From Chloranthus sessilifolius (lineage: Eukaryota > Streptophyta > Magnoliopsida > Chloranthales > Chloranthaceae), in NCBI GenBank assembly GCA_021018995.1, contig CM037587.1:5520866-5584865 (forward strand): a stretch of DNA of 64,000 nucleotides, read 5' to 3'. Positions 30,786-41,960 of this stretch are shown here, in pieces. Position 1 is the stretch's first letter. Every line of letters starts with the position of its first letter. Below the pieces are notes generated by a model, which saw only the letters and a list, made by a program, of their open reading frames with translations, ran no database searches and had not been told where the DNA came from. The translations under genes and the position numbers were made by a program.

Positions 30786-33040
30786 AGCGAACAAAGAAAG
30801 AAATACTAATCTAAAATTTAAATGTCACTTTTGTAGGGAGCACGATTACATTTAGCAGATGCAACAAGCCTTTAACCTCCTAGGTGATCCCTAGTGGAGG
30901 AGTTATAGTCTCCTGAAGGTTTTCAGTGAAGTTACCTACAAACTTTAAATATTTTTAGATTTTTTAATTTATTTTTCAAAACTAATCAAAAGTAAAAAAA
31001 ATATAAACTAATTTTATATACTGATTATCTAATCATCACATGGTTATTATATTTTTTAAATATAGGATTCCATTAACCACCACTTTCCATCCTAACAGTT
31101 ATCCTTGATCAGAATTCAACAATTTTAATTATGTAAGGCGTGGAGTGTGTGCGTACCAGTGCACAGTTTATTCTTCATAAATATTTTTTAAACTGTAAAT
31201 TTAGAAAATATTTTCATCCAAAAACTCTTACTATTGGCATACTCTCAAAAAGATATCGAAATTTTTGGTTTTCACAGTATGATCTCTTGAAGAATTATTC
31301 AAAGGATAATTGAAATAATATGAATCTCATAGAAAGGATAATCAATTATATTCATATAATTCCCTGTGCAATCAATAATATCTATTATTCACATCTTTAC
31401 TAGGCTTATGCTTTTACAAATCATAAATAAAAAAGGTATTTCCTTCGACTTGTAATGGGGCTTTGGGTTTTAGAAGGTTTCAAAGAAAAGGATAAATGAT
31501 TCAAAATATTTCTAATAATTCAACTCTTCTTTTTCCTAGTCTTCTTTTCTTCTTTCTTTATTTTTTTCAGTATCCTGATATTGGTTAACTTCTTCTCATT
31601 TTTTCTTTATTCTTCAATTTGTAAACCCCAACTTTTGTTTTCTTTTCTTTTCAGCTTTTTCCCTTGGTTTAGAATCGTCTTTTACGATTCTTCATTTTTT
31701 TTTAAAGCTTTTTGCTTTAGAATCGTTCTTTTTTTTAAGAAATTGTCTTTTCATGATTTTTCATTCTTTTCCCATATTCTTTTCTTCTGCGTGTTTCTTC
31801 AGCTATACCCTTTTGTTGCATATCCTTTTTTTTGTTGACCTATACTCCTTTTATTCCCTCTTCTTCCCTACTTTTGCATTCTAAATTTCTCAGGAATTGT
31901 AAGGGTTGAAGGTTAAAAGTTTTGGATAACACATATGGCTAAGGGTTTATAAGATCTTGGTACAAAGAAATTTGGTTAAAGCTTCTAATATGAGTTCAAA
32001 GATAATAAATTTTAAAATTTTGACTTTTTGACTCTGATTTAAACAAAAGATGGGCTTAAATCATTTCACGATTTGCTAGTATAAATGCCTTATTGTTTTG
32101 ATGCTTCTAATATATAGTTCTAAATAAAAAAAACAGGTTAGCATAATCATAAAATATTTTGATTCTAAGTTTAGCAATATACGATTTTTCATAAAAGCAG
32201 TAGAAAAGTTCAAAGGAATTGATAACAGTCTCTCTCTTCAAAGAAAGGAAAAGTCAGTCTCTAAAGTTCACTTGTTATATAATTTTGAAACTATAGTCTA
32301 AATATTGCAGTTCAGATCAACGTATTGTTTCAAACATTCATTTTGATACAGTGTTCTTGAAAAGCTAAATCATGAATTGTAACTGTTCTATTTTTTGTTT
32401 ATTAAACTTTTACTACGATGGATCGTTTGGTTGTTTGAAATCATATTTTTGTCTATCATACTTACATATGATGTTTAAATAGCAAAAATTCTAAACTAAG
32501 AACTACTAAAATTGAACCAGAAAGAAAATTCTTTTTCTACAAAAATGATAAAAGTAATGCAAAAAATAAAGTGTTATTTATAAAATTAAACTAATATATA
32601 TACAACTATCCCCCCCCCCCCAAACTTAAATTGGACAGTGTCCTCATTGGCACAAAAAAAATAGAGGATACAAAAAAAATTCATACCTGTGGGGTTCATA
32701 ATGTAGTAAATCTATAAGATCACCGAGAACATAATATTGTACAACATGAAATATCTTACAGTCGATCGTGATTTTGCCACAATTTAAATCGTAACATACT
32801 TGCTGGGAAATTTTTTTCTAACTAAAGTAAAATAAAAGAGTTAGTTTACATATTTTAAAGGACTTTGCTATAGATAAGTCGGTAGCTCGACGGTGCCCAT
32901 GAGTATATCAGACATACTCAAGGTCTTCCAGTGATATAATAATCATTGACCTTTTTTCTCCTGGAAAGAAAAATTTTAGGGTACTATATCCTCGTTTGAG
33001 AATTAAGAGAGGAGATATGAACAAAATATGTGCTCTCCTC
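30786..33040. other. Non-coding interior of element 3
   Basis: AT-rich. A plus-strand frame at 31581-31838 is T-rich and Phe-rich and looks like chance. A run of ten C at about 32610-32620 belongs to the Athila/Tat motif. AGAATCGTCTTTTACGATTC near 31671 resembles the LTR palindromes. Confidence 0.6.
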
Positions 33041-33049
33041 TAATATTTT

Positions 33050-33835
33050 TTAATTTTTATAAAAAATTGATGGTGAGTTGCAAGCATTAGAAAATGGTAA
33101 CCTCGGTATATATGGTACTTTGATCATAATATTAAGGACGCTATCTTTATTATTTTTTTGGGGTCTATTTTTAATTTTTATTATTTTTAGTTTTTCTGGT
33201 GGGGAGACATCTTTAATTTTAAGCTCATTATCCTTGGTCTTAGGGAAGACTACTAACGTAGGCATCTCCACCTTGTTGTCAACAGTCTTATCACTTCTTA
33301 AAGGTTGAACACTTGAATCTGTTATGTGGGAATTGATGTATCTCCCACAAAAACTTGTCCTCATGAGTTACTCACAGGACGTGACTATAACTGGTTGCTC
33401 TCTCGTTCCGCCAATTGCGTAGCTAGTTGCCCAACTTGGGCTCCTAGTTTCATAATGGGCTGGGTATGTGAATGTAATATTGGAGAGAGTTTAGCAAGCT
33501 GGGATAAATTCTTGGAACGATGATGCCATTGTTGCTGTAAATCCCTGAGGATTTTAATAATTGTGTCATCAAATTCGTTGCTCAGAGGACTGAACTGCTG
33601 CTGCTCATATAACTAATATGGTCTCATGGGTGGCAAGTAGGTCTGTTGAAAATTCTGTGTAGGAGGATAGTTTAGCTCAACAATAGATGGTTCATATTGT
33701 TGGCCACTAGTGGGGCCATAATTAAAATAAGGATGATTACTCCACAACGAGTTATACGTGTTATCGTATTCACTCCGCTGGAATGGATACGCTCATTCCT
33801 AGTCTATCATCTTCGGGTATAATGGGGCAATAATG
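33050..33835 (-). pseudogene. gag remnant of element 3
   Basis: The minus strand reads a Pro/Gln/Tyr-rich stretch (NYPPTQNFQQTYLPP near 33640), then GAQVGQLATQLAERES near 33420, then VPYIPRLPFSNA near 33090, in the order seen in Athila/Tat gag C-termini. Several in-frame stops interrupt it. The 104-codon open stretch at 33050-33364 is part of this remnant. Confidence 0.65.
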
Positions 33836-34127
33836 CATTCAAATACTAAAAAAGATTTAAATTTTGAGATCGCGTGTGATGCATACACCAGAAAAATATT
33901 TTTTTGTATTTTTAATTTAATTTAATTTTTATTTTTATTTTTGGGTATATTTAATTTTTATTTTACAAAATAGAGAGAAGACAAATCTGAACCTCTAGCT
34001 TCTTTTGTCAGCATAAGTGTTGAGACATTTGACTCGCTGCTCCGAATAAACCTGCAAAAGCTTACGAGGTGATTAAAGAAAATTAAAAAGAGAAAAATAA
34101 ATATTAGTTTTCAGAAAATTTCGCCTT

Positions 34128-34144
34128 TCCCGACAACAGCGCTA
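34128..34144 (-). other. Probable tRNA-Asp-type primer-binding site of element 3
   Basis: Element-sense TAGCGCTGTTGTCGGGA resembles the Athila/Tat site TGGCGCCGTTGCCGGGG with a few transitions. It sits directly inside the LTR. Confidence 0.65.
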
Positions 34145-34145
34145 A

Positions 34146-35435
34146 AAACTTAATGTGCTCTTTATGTTGTTCAAAATAAGTCTTAAACTATTGCAAGCGC
34201 ACAATGGAAATTGTAATGCTAGTATATGATCGTTCCCACAAGGAATGATTAACTTCTGAAAGTTTCTATTTGTCTTTAAAGATTGCGAAATATGAATGAA
34301 AGAATGGTTTTTGTTTAAACTAAAGTGCACGAAAATAAATTCTAATCTTCAAACTTTTAGATCATGGTTGTCAATCAGTCTCCTTCTGTTTTCAGATATT
34401 TATGAAATTAAAAGTACCATTACACCGTATTGCAGTTTTCTAAAATTTGGGCGTCAATTAAATAACTAAAATCCTTCAACACAGATTTAATCTAATCAAC
34501 AATCTCCTAAAATTTGGGCGTCAATCAAACTCTAAAAAATTGAAGATAAAAATGTAAAATCGTTACACTAATCTTCGAGCTCTCAATCTCAATTGTCAAT
34601 TGTGATCGAGGAACCTTGGATATCTAAACTACTCTAAACTATTTTTGCTTGGAAGAAAATCCAACCTCAGTTGTCAATTGATTATGAGAATTTCTTCGAT
34701 AAAATTATTCTTATGTCGAATTCTCTTATTTATAGATCATAAGAAGTCAATTTATAGTGATCTAATTCTAATAAAAGAAACAAAAAATTTCTAATATAAC
34801 TTTAATTCCTAATTTTATCTTTCTTGCTTCCAGTGGTTGATGCGCCTCAGGACTTTCTCCTTAATTTCAGCAACCGAGATATTTAGGAGTCTTTCTTCAT
34901 CAATCTTCTTAGATCCGTGATTTGTCAAACCTCTAATTCAAGAGTTCTTCTATTTTGGTGCATGGCGGTGTAGGTCTTCACATGATCAGTAGCAATGAGA
35001 AGCTTTTATTTGTAAAATCGTAAATCACGATTTTATCTTTTTTTTCAACTTATAACTATGATCGATCATACTTCTTTATATCGCCTTCCGTTGTATCGTC
35101 TTTTAAATAATCGTAATTACGATTTCTTATTTCTTTATGGAAGATTTTATATTACGAATGATCGCTTGAAGAATCGTAAATTACGATTTCTTATTTTTTT
35201 CTTTGATTTCGTTCAATCGTAAAGTACGATTTCTTAGCTTTCAACAGTGTCGAATCGTTTTTCACTTTCAATCATTTTTCTTATTGCTTTTTGAGTTCAT
35301 TTTGATAGACTAGCACCTTGGTTCTATTTTACTGTTTTTCCTTAATATTTGCACATCATTAGCTTGTTAGTAGTAAACTGGTGTTTAACATTACTAAGTT
35401 AAGGGTGATAAAATAATATATTCTGTGATTGATCA
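34146..35435 (-). repeat. 5' LTR of element 3
   Basis: Element-sense start TGATCAATCACAG. Relative to the other LTR it lacks about 180 bp near 34565, between two copies of a CACTAATCT motif. Contains short AATCGTAAATTACGATT palindromes. Confidence 0.75.
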
Positions 35436-35475
35436 TATGCACATGAGTGCACTTTGCGCTTTATACAGTTGTACT

Positions 35476-35625
35476 CCCATGTGGTATCGGCATATACCCA
35501 AGCCGTACAATACAGTCTTATATCGGCCGATACCGATACGGCTCTGATACTATATCGAAGCCGTAATGATATCGGTTGGCGAAGATACCAATACATATCA
35601 GTATCGGCCAATGCTTGATACCATA
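35476..35625. repeat. GATAC repeat element
   Basis: Starts near TGGTATCGGCATATACC and ends near CAATGCTTGATACCA, with GGCCGATACCGATAC units between. No clear duplication. Confidence 0.55.
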
Positions 35626-35699
35626 ATTGGGAGAACTTAGGATCCCTTTTGTTAGTCTTTTCCTTCCATAAAATGGCATTTCAGCTCACGGCAAGCTTT

Positions 35700-35872
35700 T
35701 GATAGCCCAATTTTTTTGGATTCTAATAAAAATCACAAACCCAGCTAGGCTACAAATTGGGCTGTTTTTAGTCTCCTACATTCAGGCTCGGGTTTAATAC
35801 TTAAGCCCGAACTCTCTTTAAACTTGGCCGGGCTCAGGCTTGGGCTGTAGCCCGTCCCATTGGCAGCCCTAG
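35700..35872. repeat. Truncated hAT-type MITE (GCCCGGCC class)
   Basis: The right terminus CCCATTGGCAGCCCTA is the inverse of TAGGGCTGCCAATGGG. GGGCTGTAGCCCG and CCGGGCTCAGG lie inside. The left terminus was not found. Confidence 0.55.
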
Positions 35873-35985
35873 TTTGAGGCTTGCACATGGGCAATGATGA
35901 GATACAAATATTACTATTATCTGGGTTATGGTCAAGTATTTTCCTCAAAGGGTCTCTCTAATCGTGCCAATTACATTTTTGTTGG

Positions 35986-36140
35986 TTGAAAATTCATTGA
36001 CCATTTTAAATCTGATGGTGGAGATCATTTTTCATCTAATCTTTCACATGATGAATCTTAAACCCATGGGCGTAGCATTGGAAAGTCCATTTTGGATACC
36101 ACGTGACACATATCCCAAAAAAGTGACTCTAAATTCACAA
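35986..36140. repeat. Foldback MITE, left arm only
   Basis: Runs from TTCATTGACCATTTTAAATC through GATGGTGGAGATCATTTTTC and CACGTGACACATATCCC. The right arm is absent. Confidence 0.6.
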
Positions 36141-36225
36141 TTTATCATTAAAAAAATAAAATAAGGGTGATTTAGTAAATTCAAATTCTCCAAGGTTCCA
36201 AGGGCTAACCCAATGAAAACAAAGG

Positions 36226-36360
36226 GTAGTCACAGGGACATGTGTCTACACGCCCTTTGAGTGGACATCGTAATCCCCACGTCCCTGTGATTACATGACT
36301 TGCACGGACCTTCAGTGCATAAAAGTTTGTGCAAGTCATGCAGTAACTGGGACGTGTGGA
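36226..36360. repeat. Inverted-repeat hairpin of about 31-bp arms
   Basis: Arms 36275-36305 and 36329-36359 pair at 26 of 31 positions around a 23-base loop. GTCACAGGGAC near 36229 also pairs with GTCCCTGTGA near 36281. Either a small foldback element or a small-RNA precursor-like hairpin. Confidence 0.65.
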
Positions 36361-37225
36361 CTGCTTCACTGCTCACCAAGGGCAGACAGTCTTTGTAGAC
36401 TAACTCTCTTATTTTTGATGTTTTAGAAAAAAAGGGGAAAATAATGAAAGGTCTAAGATTCACTTATATATATCTAAGATGTATGAGAGCTTTATGAACA
36501 CTAATTATTTGTCATATTTTATAACAAAAATAATGTAATGGTATTTTAGTAATTACAAATTCTCCAAGGTTTAGGGGGGCTAACTCTAGAAAACAGTGGC
36601 AATCTCTTTATTTCAAGTAAATCGAGGGGCATCAGTTCACCTTCGTGGACAAAATAACCCCTTAGGGCAAGAATTGGGCCCGCTATTAGCTGGGTCGCGA
36701 TGATATAAGGACACGTGTTTAGTTTTAATTGGATATAGCGATGACATTTATCTAACAAGCATTCATATAATGCAACTAGGAATAATGGAGAATGCTACTC
36801 ATCCTCTCTCTACCGTTAATTTTGGGTTCTTCAATAAGTCCAAGATAGCTTATTGCCTTAATTTAATTTAATATTTTTAATTTACGATGATGACCCTGAA
36901 GAATTGTAAAATGGCAATGCTGTCACCCCTAACTTTGGTCAATGATGTAGAAGAAAATGTTTTTGACGTGGGAAGAGTGGTCAAAGAAAAGAAGAAAAGA
37001 AACTGTCAAAGGGCATTAGCGTCATAAAACATGAAGTCAAAGAAATATAAAGCGCCTCCCAATATGCCTTTATTGACCATTGAAGTGGCCCAACATGACC
37101 AAAAAGTCGTCCTATCTAATTGCTGTAAACGGGTCGGGTTGGGTCAGGAAAAAATTTGGTCGCTTGAGAATAAAGCCTCCCATTACTTATTGGGTACCTT
37201 TGTTCGTGCCCACGTCCGAAGCCCC
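36361..37225. other. Unassigned intergenic DNA
   Basis: AATTACAAATTCTCCAAGGT near 36551 repeats AAATTCTCCAAGGTTCC near 36182. A short GGGTCGGGTTGGGTCAGG stretch lies near 37130. No gene seen. Confidence 0.45.
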
Positions 37226-37430
37226 TTAAAAATTATTGATTGCTTTTGATCATATGATGGAGATTGTGTTTTACCCTGATCATGATGCACATATCAGATA
37301 ATCAGTTTTTTATTCCATGTGTCTCAAATCTCCAAAAAACCCCTCTAAAATCATGTTTGAGCGTAATGTATGTTTTATGATTGATGAGCATTTTTTGGAG
37401 ATCTATGACGCATGAAATAAGAAACTATCT
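37226..37430. mobile_element. Foldback MITE copy, diverged
   Basis: Left arm TTATTGATTGCTTTTGATCA with GATGGAGATTGTGTTTTACC; inner arms TTCCATGTGTCTCAAATCTCC and GGAGATCTATGACGCATGAA are inverted. The right outer arm is degraded. Confidence 0.55.
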
Positions 37431-37474
37431 CTGTTTGTGCTCACCCGTTTTCTTAAAGTGCTTATTGCCTAATA

Positions 37475-37783
37475 AAAATTATTAATTACTTCGGATCAGA
37501 TGATGGAGATCTTGTTTCACCCCGATCTTTCACACAATAGATCTTGAGATCATGGCGCACTTATTAGACGGTCATTTTTTTATTTCATATGTTACAGATC
37601 CCCAAAAAAGGGCCCTAAATTCACTTGTGCTATATGATTCAAGGGCCATTTTTTGGGGATTTGTGACACATGAAATAAAAATTGACCGTCTGATAAGTCC
37701 ATCATGATCTCAAGATCTATTTTATGGAAGATCATGGTGAAACACAATCTCCATCATCAGATCTGAAGCAGTCAATGATTTTC
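37475..37783. mobile_element. Foldback MITE, well-preserved copy
   Basis: GATCAGATGATGGAGATC near 37494 is inverted as GATCTCCATCATCAGATC near 37747. TAGATCTTGAGATCATG and CATGATCTCAAGATCTA form the next pair, then AGACGGTCA and TGACCGTCT, then GATCCCCAAAAAAGGGCCC with its inverse. Almost the whole element is inverted repeat. Confidence 0.8.
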
Positions 37784-38290
37784 AAGGGGTCTAGAAAGTG
37801 GGCACTACCAGAGAATGCATGGAAGCAAATAGAGGTACCCTACTTATTTCTACTATAGTTTATCAAAATTGGCAGTTTTTTTTATTTTTTAAAAGTGTTT
37901 TAAAAAAAATTTGATAACCCAACTAAAGTGCTTTATTTTTTCAGGAAAAGGAATTTTTTTTTTTTTTTTGTTCAAATGTGGTTTTCTTGTTTTAATCCCG
38001 ACTTCTATGATTTTTCCTTAAGTTTCCCTAACATTTTCAAAAAATATTTAATTTTAATATTTTCATTACTTGTTTTAGATTAATTTTCCAGATTTTACTG
38101 ATTTCTTCTCAATTTTCCCATTTCTCTCAAATTCTGATTTGGTAAAAATGATTTCTATCAGAATTTGTCTATGATGGAGGGGCTAGAAAGGAAAGCACAC
38201 GTAGGTGCGACCTTTTGATCCACACGGACTTTTATGCAATAAATTCTCTTAAGTTTTTCAAATTTTCTTTCATAGTTTATGCTGTCGTGG
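37784..38290. other. Unassigned AT-rich DNA
   Basis: T- and A-rich stretches (37880-38150). No gene or recognised repeat end. Confidence 0.4.
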
Positions 38291-38296
38291 TTCAAT

Positions 38297-38436
38297 GACC
38301 GATCGGTCACCTCGCAGGTGATCCATTTTGGAGTCAACATTTCAATATATCTCACGGTAATTTCCGGTGACCGATGGGTCACCTCACAGGTGATCCAGAT
38401 TGGAGTCAACATTTCTATGTATCTCATGATAGAGTT
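38297..38436. repeat. 72-bp tandem repeat, two units, containing palindromes
   Basis: Units start at 38297 and 38369. Each has GACCGATCGGTC (one unit with G for C), CACCTCGCAGGTG or CACCTCACAGGTG, and GGAGTCAACATTTC. Confidence 0.85.
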
Positions 38437-39069
38437 TATGCATGAATAATCGGCTATCACACAATTCATTGACTATTGGACTCCATAAATCCCAATGGTG
38501 GAGGATACGTAAATCCTGTCAACCTAGCAACTTAATTTTGCCATGTGTGGAGTCAACAATTACAAAACTCCCGAGTCATAGTTTCTTGACTTAATCAGCA
38601 TTTCAAGATTGAGGGGTAATATAGTCATTTCACTTGAAAAAAAAATGATAAATGGCACCTTAAGAGCCCAAAGGTCATATTCAATTTTTCCAAATGAAAA
38701 CAAGAAAAATGCTCTCCTATGAATAATGACAATTTTCGTTTTTGGCCATATTTTAATAGTCCGTCATTTCAGATATATTTTTAAAAAATTTTAAAAAACT
38801 TTCATGAAAATTTTGGAGAGTTCAATAAGAATATACATAATAATTTCTCTCAAATTAATAAAATTTCGGCATTTTCAAAAAAAAAATCAAAATTTTAGGA
38901 AAAGTTTTGTCTTACACTCTTACCCCTATTTTGATGAATTTAGTGTAACAAGGGGCATTTTTGTCTTTTCATTAAAACATGATACGATTATCCTATTAAT
39001 AAAAGATAATATAATTTGTACAGTCAAGGGCATTTTTGTCTTTTCACTAAAGCATCCTACAAATTAAAA
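38437..39069. other. Intergenic DNA with repeat fragments
   Basis: A truncated relative of the TTTCGG-type MITE lies near 38733-38880. GGGCATTTTTGTCTTTTCA occurs twice (about 38953 and 39029). No gene seen. Confidence 0.5.
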
Positions 39070-39525
39070 GAGGGTTATGGCTTGTGAGCCATATTTAAAC
39101 ATCAAATGATGTTTAAAACTTTAAATGATCTTCCACCATTAAAATGATACTTTTTGTCTCGTACCATTGAAGTTGATTTATCTATAATTAATCTAAATTT
39201 TTTAAGTGGCAATCCATCGTTGGAACATGTCCCAATCAAAGGATTGTGCTTATTAGTGAATCTCGACCATCCGATCATTGAACTTTAATATTAGCCATCA
39301 AAATTAAGAATAACAGTTTATATTAGAAAGCACAGATCGGATGGTTCGAATCTCCCAAAAAGTTTGATTTTTTTACCCATAGCCCTTCAATTGAATATCT
39401 ATCACTTTGACAATCTATATTTTCAAGATCATAAGCCAATAAATGGTGTAAGATCTTTTAAACACCATTTGATGCTTAAATAATGATATCATAAAAAAAA
39501 CATCATTTTAACTTATGGGCCTAAG
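39070..39525. mobile_element. Inverted-repeat element (AAACATCAAATGATG family)
   Basis: TTTAAACATCAAATGATGTT near 39097 is inverted as CACCATTTGATGCTTAAA near 39462. The outer GTGAGCCATA and TTATGGGC are also loosely inverted. About 450 bp without a coding frame; family not identified. Confidence 0.55.
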
Positions 39526-39662
39526 TGTCGGAGACTATACTAGATGCATCCTCTAACGCACATCATCATTGTTCCTTTGACTTGAATTAATTATATGTGG
39601 GGTATCTTCATTTACAATTTACAAACTAAGATTCTTCTATCTCTACTCGAGGTTCACGTGCT

Positions 39663-39930
39663 TAAACCAGTGACTACTTTGAATCAGATAATATAGATCT
39701 TTTTTTGTTCTAAGCTTTGACGAGATAAATTTTGAGATCATATACCTGCCATCAGACGGTCATATTTGGATAAATGGATTCCCTGTGGCATATTTCTCCA
39801 AAACTAAACTGTGATTCTCATATCACTTTTTGGAATGTGTGCTATATGACATGACTATGATCTCAAGATCTATTTGGTCAAAAATCGTTTCCCATCATCC
39901 AATTTAAAGCAATCAGCAGTTGAAACACAT
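39663..39930. mobile_element. Foldback MITE copy
   Basis: Left AGTGACTACTTTGAATCAGA with TGCCATCAGACGGTCATAT; right ATGATCTCAAGATCTATTTG with AATTTAAAGCAATCAGCAG. Inner CCAAAACTAAACTGTGA and TCACTTTTTGGAATGTG are partly inverted. Confidence 0.65.
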
Positions 39931-40129
39931 GATTATAATTCCCGGGTTGAGAAGCAAAATTTTTGGCTAAAAATAAAGGTACCCTTATTAATTGTTAGTG
40001 GGGAAATGGTTTTATCCTATCTACTTTCATCAACTTAAGGGATCCAAAATATCAGTTAAATTTTTCTTATGTTTCGAGTCAATGGGGAGTTGTGGATTTT
40101 CGTAGAAGGGGCATAAGCCCTAAGCGACT

Positions 40130-40395
40130 TGGCATTGGAATCACGTTTTAAGATGTGTGCCAGGTATTGGAATCACTTTTTAGAATGTGTGCCATGGAAA
40201 ATTACATGTGTACCATCTGATAGATGTGTTTTGATCTAAAGATCTTAGTGTATAACATTGGAAAGAAAAATGATCTCCCTCATCTGTTTCAAAGACGTAA
40301 AATGTCATCTAAAATTAATAGCTACCACGTAAGTGCATTTGAATGCATTGAGTGCGTTAAATCGAATGATGGAGATCAATTTTCATTTGATATCT
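40130..40395. repeat. Foldback MITE remnants
   Basis: TTGGAATCACTTTTTAGAATGTG occurs in variant form twice, followed by right-arm sequence (ACCATCTGATAG, AAATGATCTCCCTCATCTG). A left-arm fragment ATCGAATGATGGAGATC lies near 40363. Confidence 0.5.
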
Positions 40396-40452
40396 GTTCA
40401 TGTAAATTCTACTTCTTTTTTTAATTTGTTTATGAAGGATTTTTCTTTTTCT

Positions 40453-40529
40453 GCTAAAATTTTCAAGTAGTTTCTTTCATAATTTAATAAGCCTAAAATT
40501 TTCAAGTAGTTTCTTTCATAATTTAATAA
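40453..40529. repeat. 38-bp tandem duplication
   Basis: CTAAAATTTTCAAGTAGT through AATTTAATAA is present twice in succession at the low-coordinate edge of the viral reverse-transcriptase remnant. Confidence 0.85.
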
Positions 40530-41290
40530 TATGATCTTGTAGTTTCAGACCATCATGCGTTAAGATAAGACCTAAAAATTCTATTGATTCTTTTTCGACT
40601 TTAATTTTTAAAGGTGAAAGGATAATTCCATGTTTTTAGAAAATATCGTACATTTGTTTTAAATGTTTTTTGTGTTCTTCTCTTGTTTTAGAAAACACCA
40701 GAATATCATCAATATATACAACACAAAATTCTTTATAGAGACCAAAAATTGAATTCATCCATCTTTGATAGATTTGTGGAGCAGTATTCAAGCCAAATGA
40801 CATGACATTCCATTGATAGTGTCCACACGGGGTACTAAAAACAATTAATGGTTTTGATTTATCATCTAACTTTAATTGCCAATATCCCGATTTACAGTCG
40901 AATTTACTGAAGAATTTTGATCATTTAATTTGATTTATCAAAACATCTTTTCTTGGAATAAAGTATCCGTCGAATTCTAAATTTTCATTTAATCTTTTAT
41001 AGTTTAAGACCATTCTAACCTTTTCGCGCTTTATTTCAACATGATTTCTTACAAAAAATGCAGGACTAGAATGAAGGCTTTTTGTAGATTCAATGAGTTT
41101 TTCTCTAATAAATCTTTAATTTGTAGTTCAAACTCATCTGTCTATTTTTGTATAGACCATAGGTTTAACCCTAATTATGATATTAGAATCTTTTAATGTG
41201 ATGGTACAATACCATAGCCTTTTATGCCATAATTTTAGTGGGTTGTCACTAAAATTATCTTTGAGAATGGTGAAAAGCTAATGAGTGTGA
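40500..41290 (-). pseudogene. Endogenous caulimovirid-like reverse transcriptase remnant
   Basis: The minus strand reads reverse-transcriptase motifs in order: FDGYFIPRKD (about 40965), FDCKSGYWQLKL (about 40885), FGLNTAP (about 40790) and the catalytic box VYIDDILVFSKTREEHKKHL (40719-40660), as in pararetroviruses of the petuvirus/florendovirus type rather than gypsy elements. It is broken by an in-frame stop at 40921-40923, an apparent frameshift near 41090-41110 and further stops. No RNase H, movement protein or coat region was found. It is an old, inactive fragment. Confidence 0.7.
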
Positions 41291-41299
41291 TTTAGTTGT

Positions 41300-41872
41300 G
41301 AAATTTTCGTTATCAATCGATTGAGTTCTAAAGTAGAACTTGACAGCGTTAATGTTTTATTATATTATATTTGGTTATAAGGTTATAATTATTACCTTTA
41401 TATTATTTTATAATAAAAGCACATGTTACCTTATTATTATAATATGTAATTAATTTATGAGCCCCTTTAAATTATATTATATACTTAACAATATATTATA
41501 TAATGAAGGATGTATGATTTTTAATATTCTACACAAACAAAGGTACTCGAGTACCTTATTAATTTAATCCCTTACCTTGTTGCATCGATCGATCGACGTT
41601 TTAATATCGATCGATTCTGAACAGAATTAAATCACTATATACTTTTAAATTATATTACATTCGACCAGTAGATTCCAATAATTGATCGATCGATCGATAC
41701 CCGAATTGAATAATTTATATAATATATTTTCGACCGATCGATTCTCGTCCGAATAGACAACTTCAACCACTTTATAATTTCACTTCACCACAACTAAAAC
41801 TTAGTGCACATTAACCACTTAAACGTTTCAATCGATGTTTGTGATGCACTTCATTTTAGATTGCAATGAGCA

Positions 41873-41916
<44 letters not shown>

Positions 41917-41960
41917 TTTTATAGTTTCAACGTGACCACTTCAATAACACGAAGTGTTAA
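41300..41960 (+). repeat. Left part of the split LTR (LTR-X)
   Basis: Holds GATCGATCGATC and CGACCGATCGATTC palindromes (41585-41745), the kind found inside the solo LTR, then an (AT)n run at 41880-41913. Continuation after the nested element at 51498 gives an array-to-end length (about 1.96 kb) close to that of the solo LTR (about 2.07 kb). The left boundary is unresolved. Confidence 0.5.

Larger units (their letters stand above)
29351..35435 (-). mobile_element. Athila/Tat-like Ty3/gypsy element lacking pol (element 3)
   Basis: Two direct long repeats (29351-30756 and 34146-35435) bracket an interior of about 3.4 kb. In element sense the interior begins with a site like the tRNA-Asp PBS used by Athila/Tat elements, then carries a decayed gag, then CCAATTTAAGTTTGGGGGG at about 32610-32630, a motif I associate with Athila/Tat-type elements. 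No reverse transcriptase or integrase is recognisable, so it is non-autonomous. The lower LTR lacks about 70 bp of its element-sense 3' end. Confidence 0.75.

Noticed and set aside
31581-31838. 85-codon Phe-rich ORF
   Set aside because: Produced by a T-rich tract in the non-coding interior of element 3.
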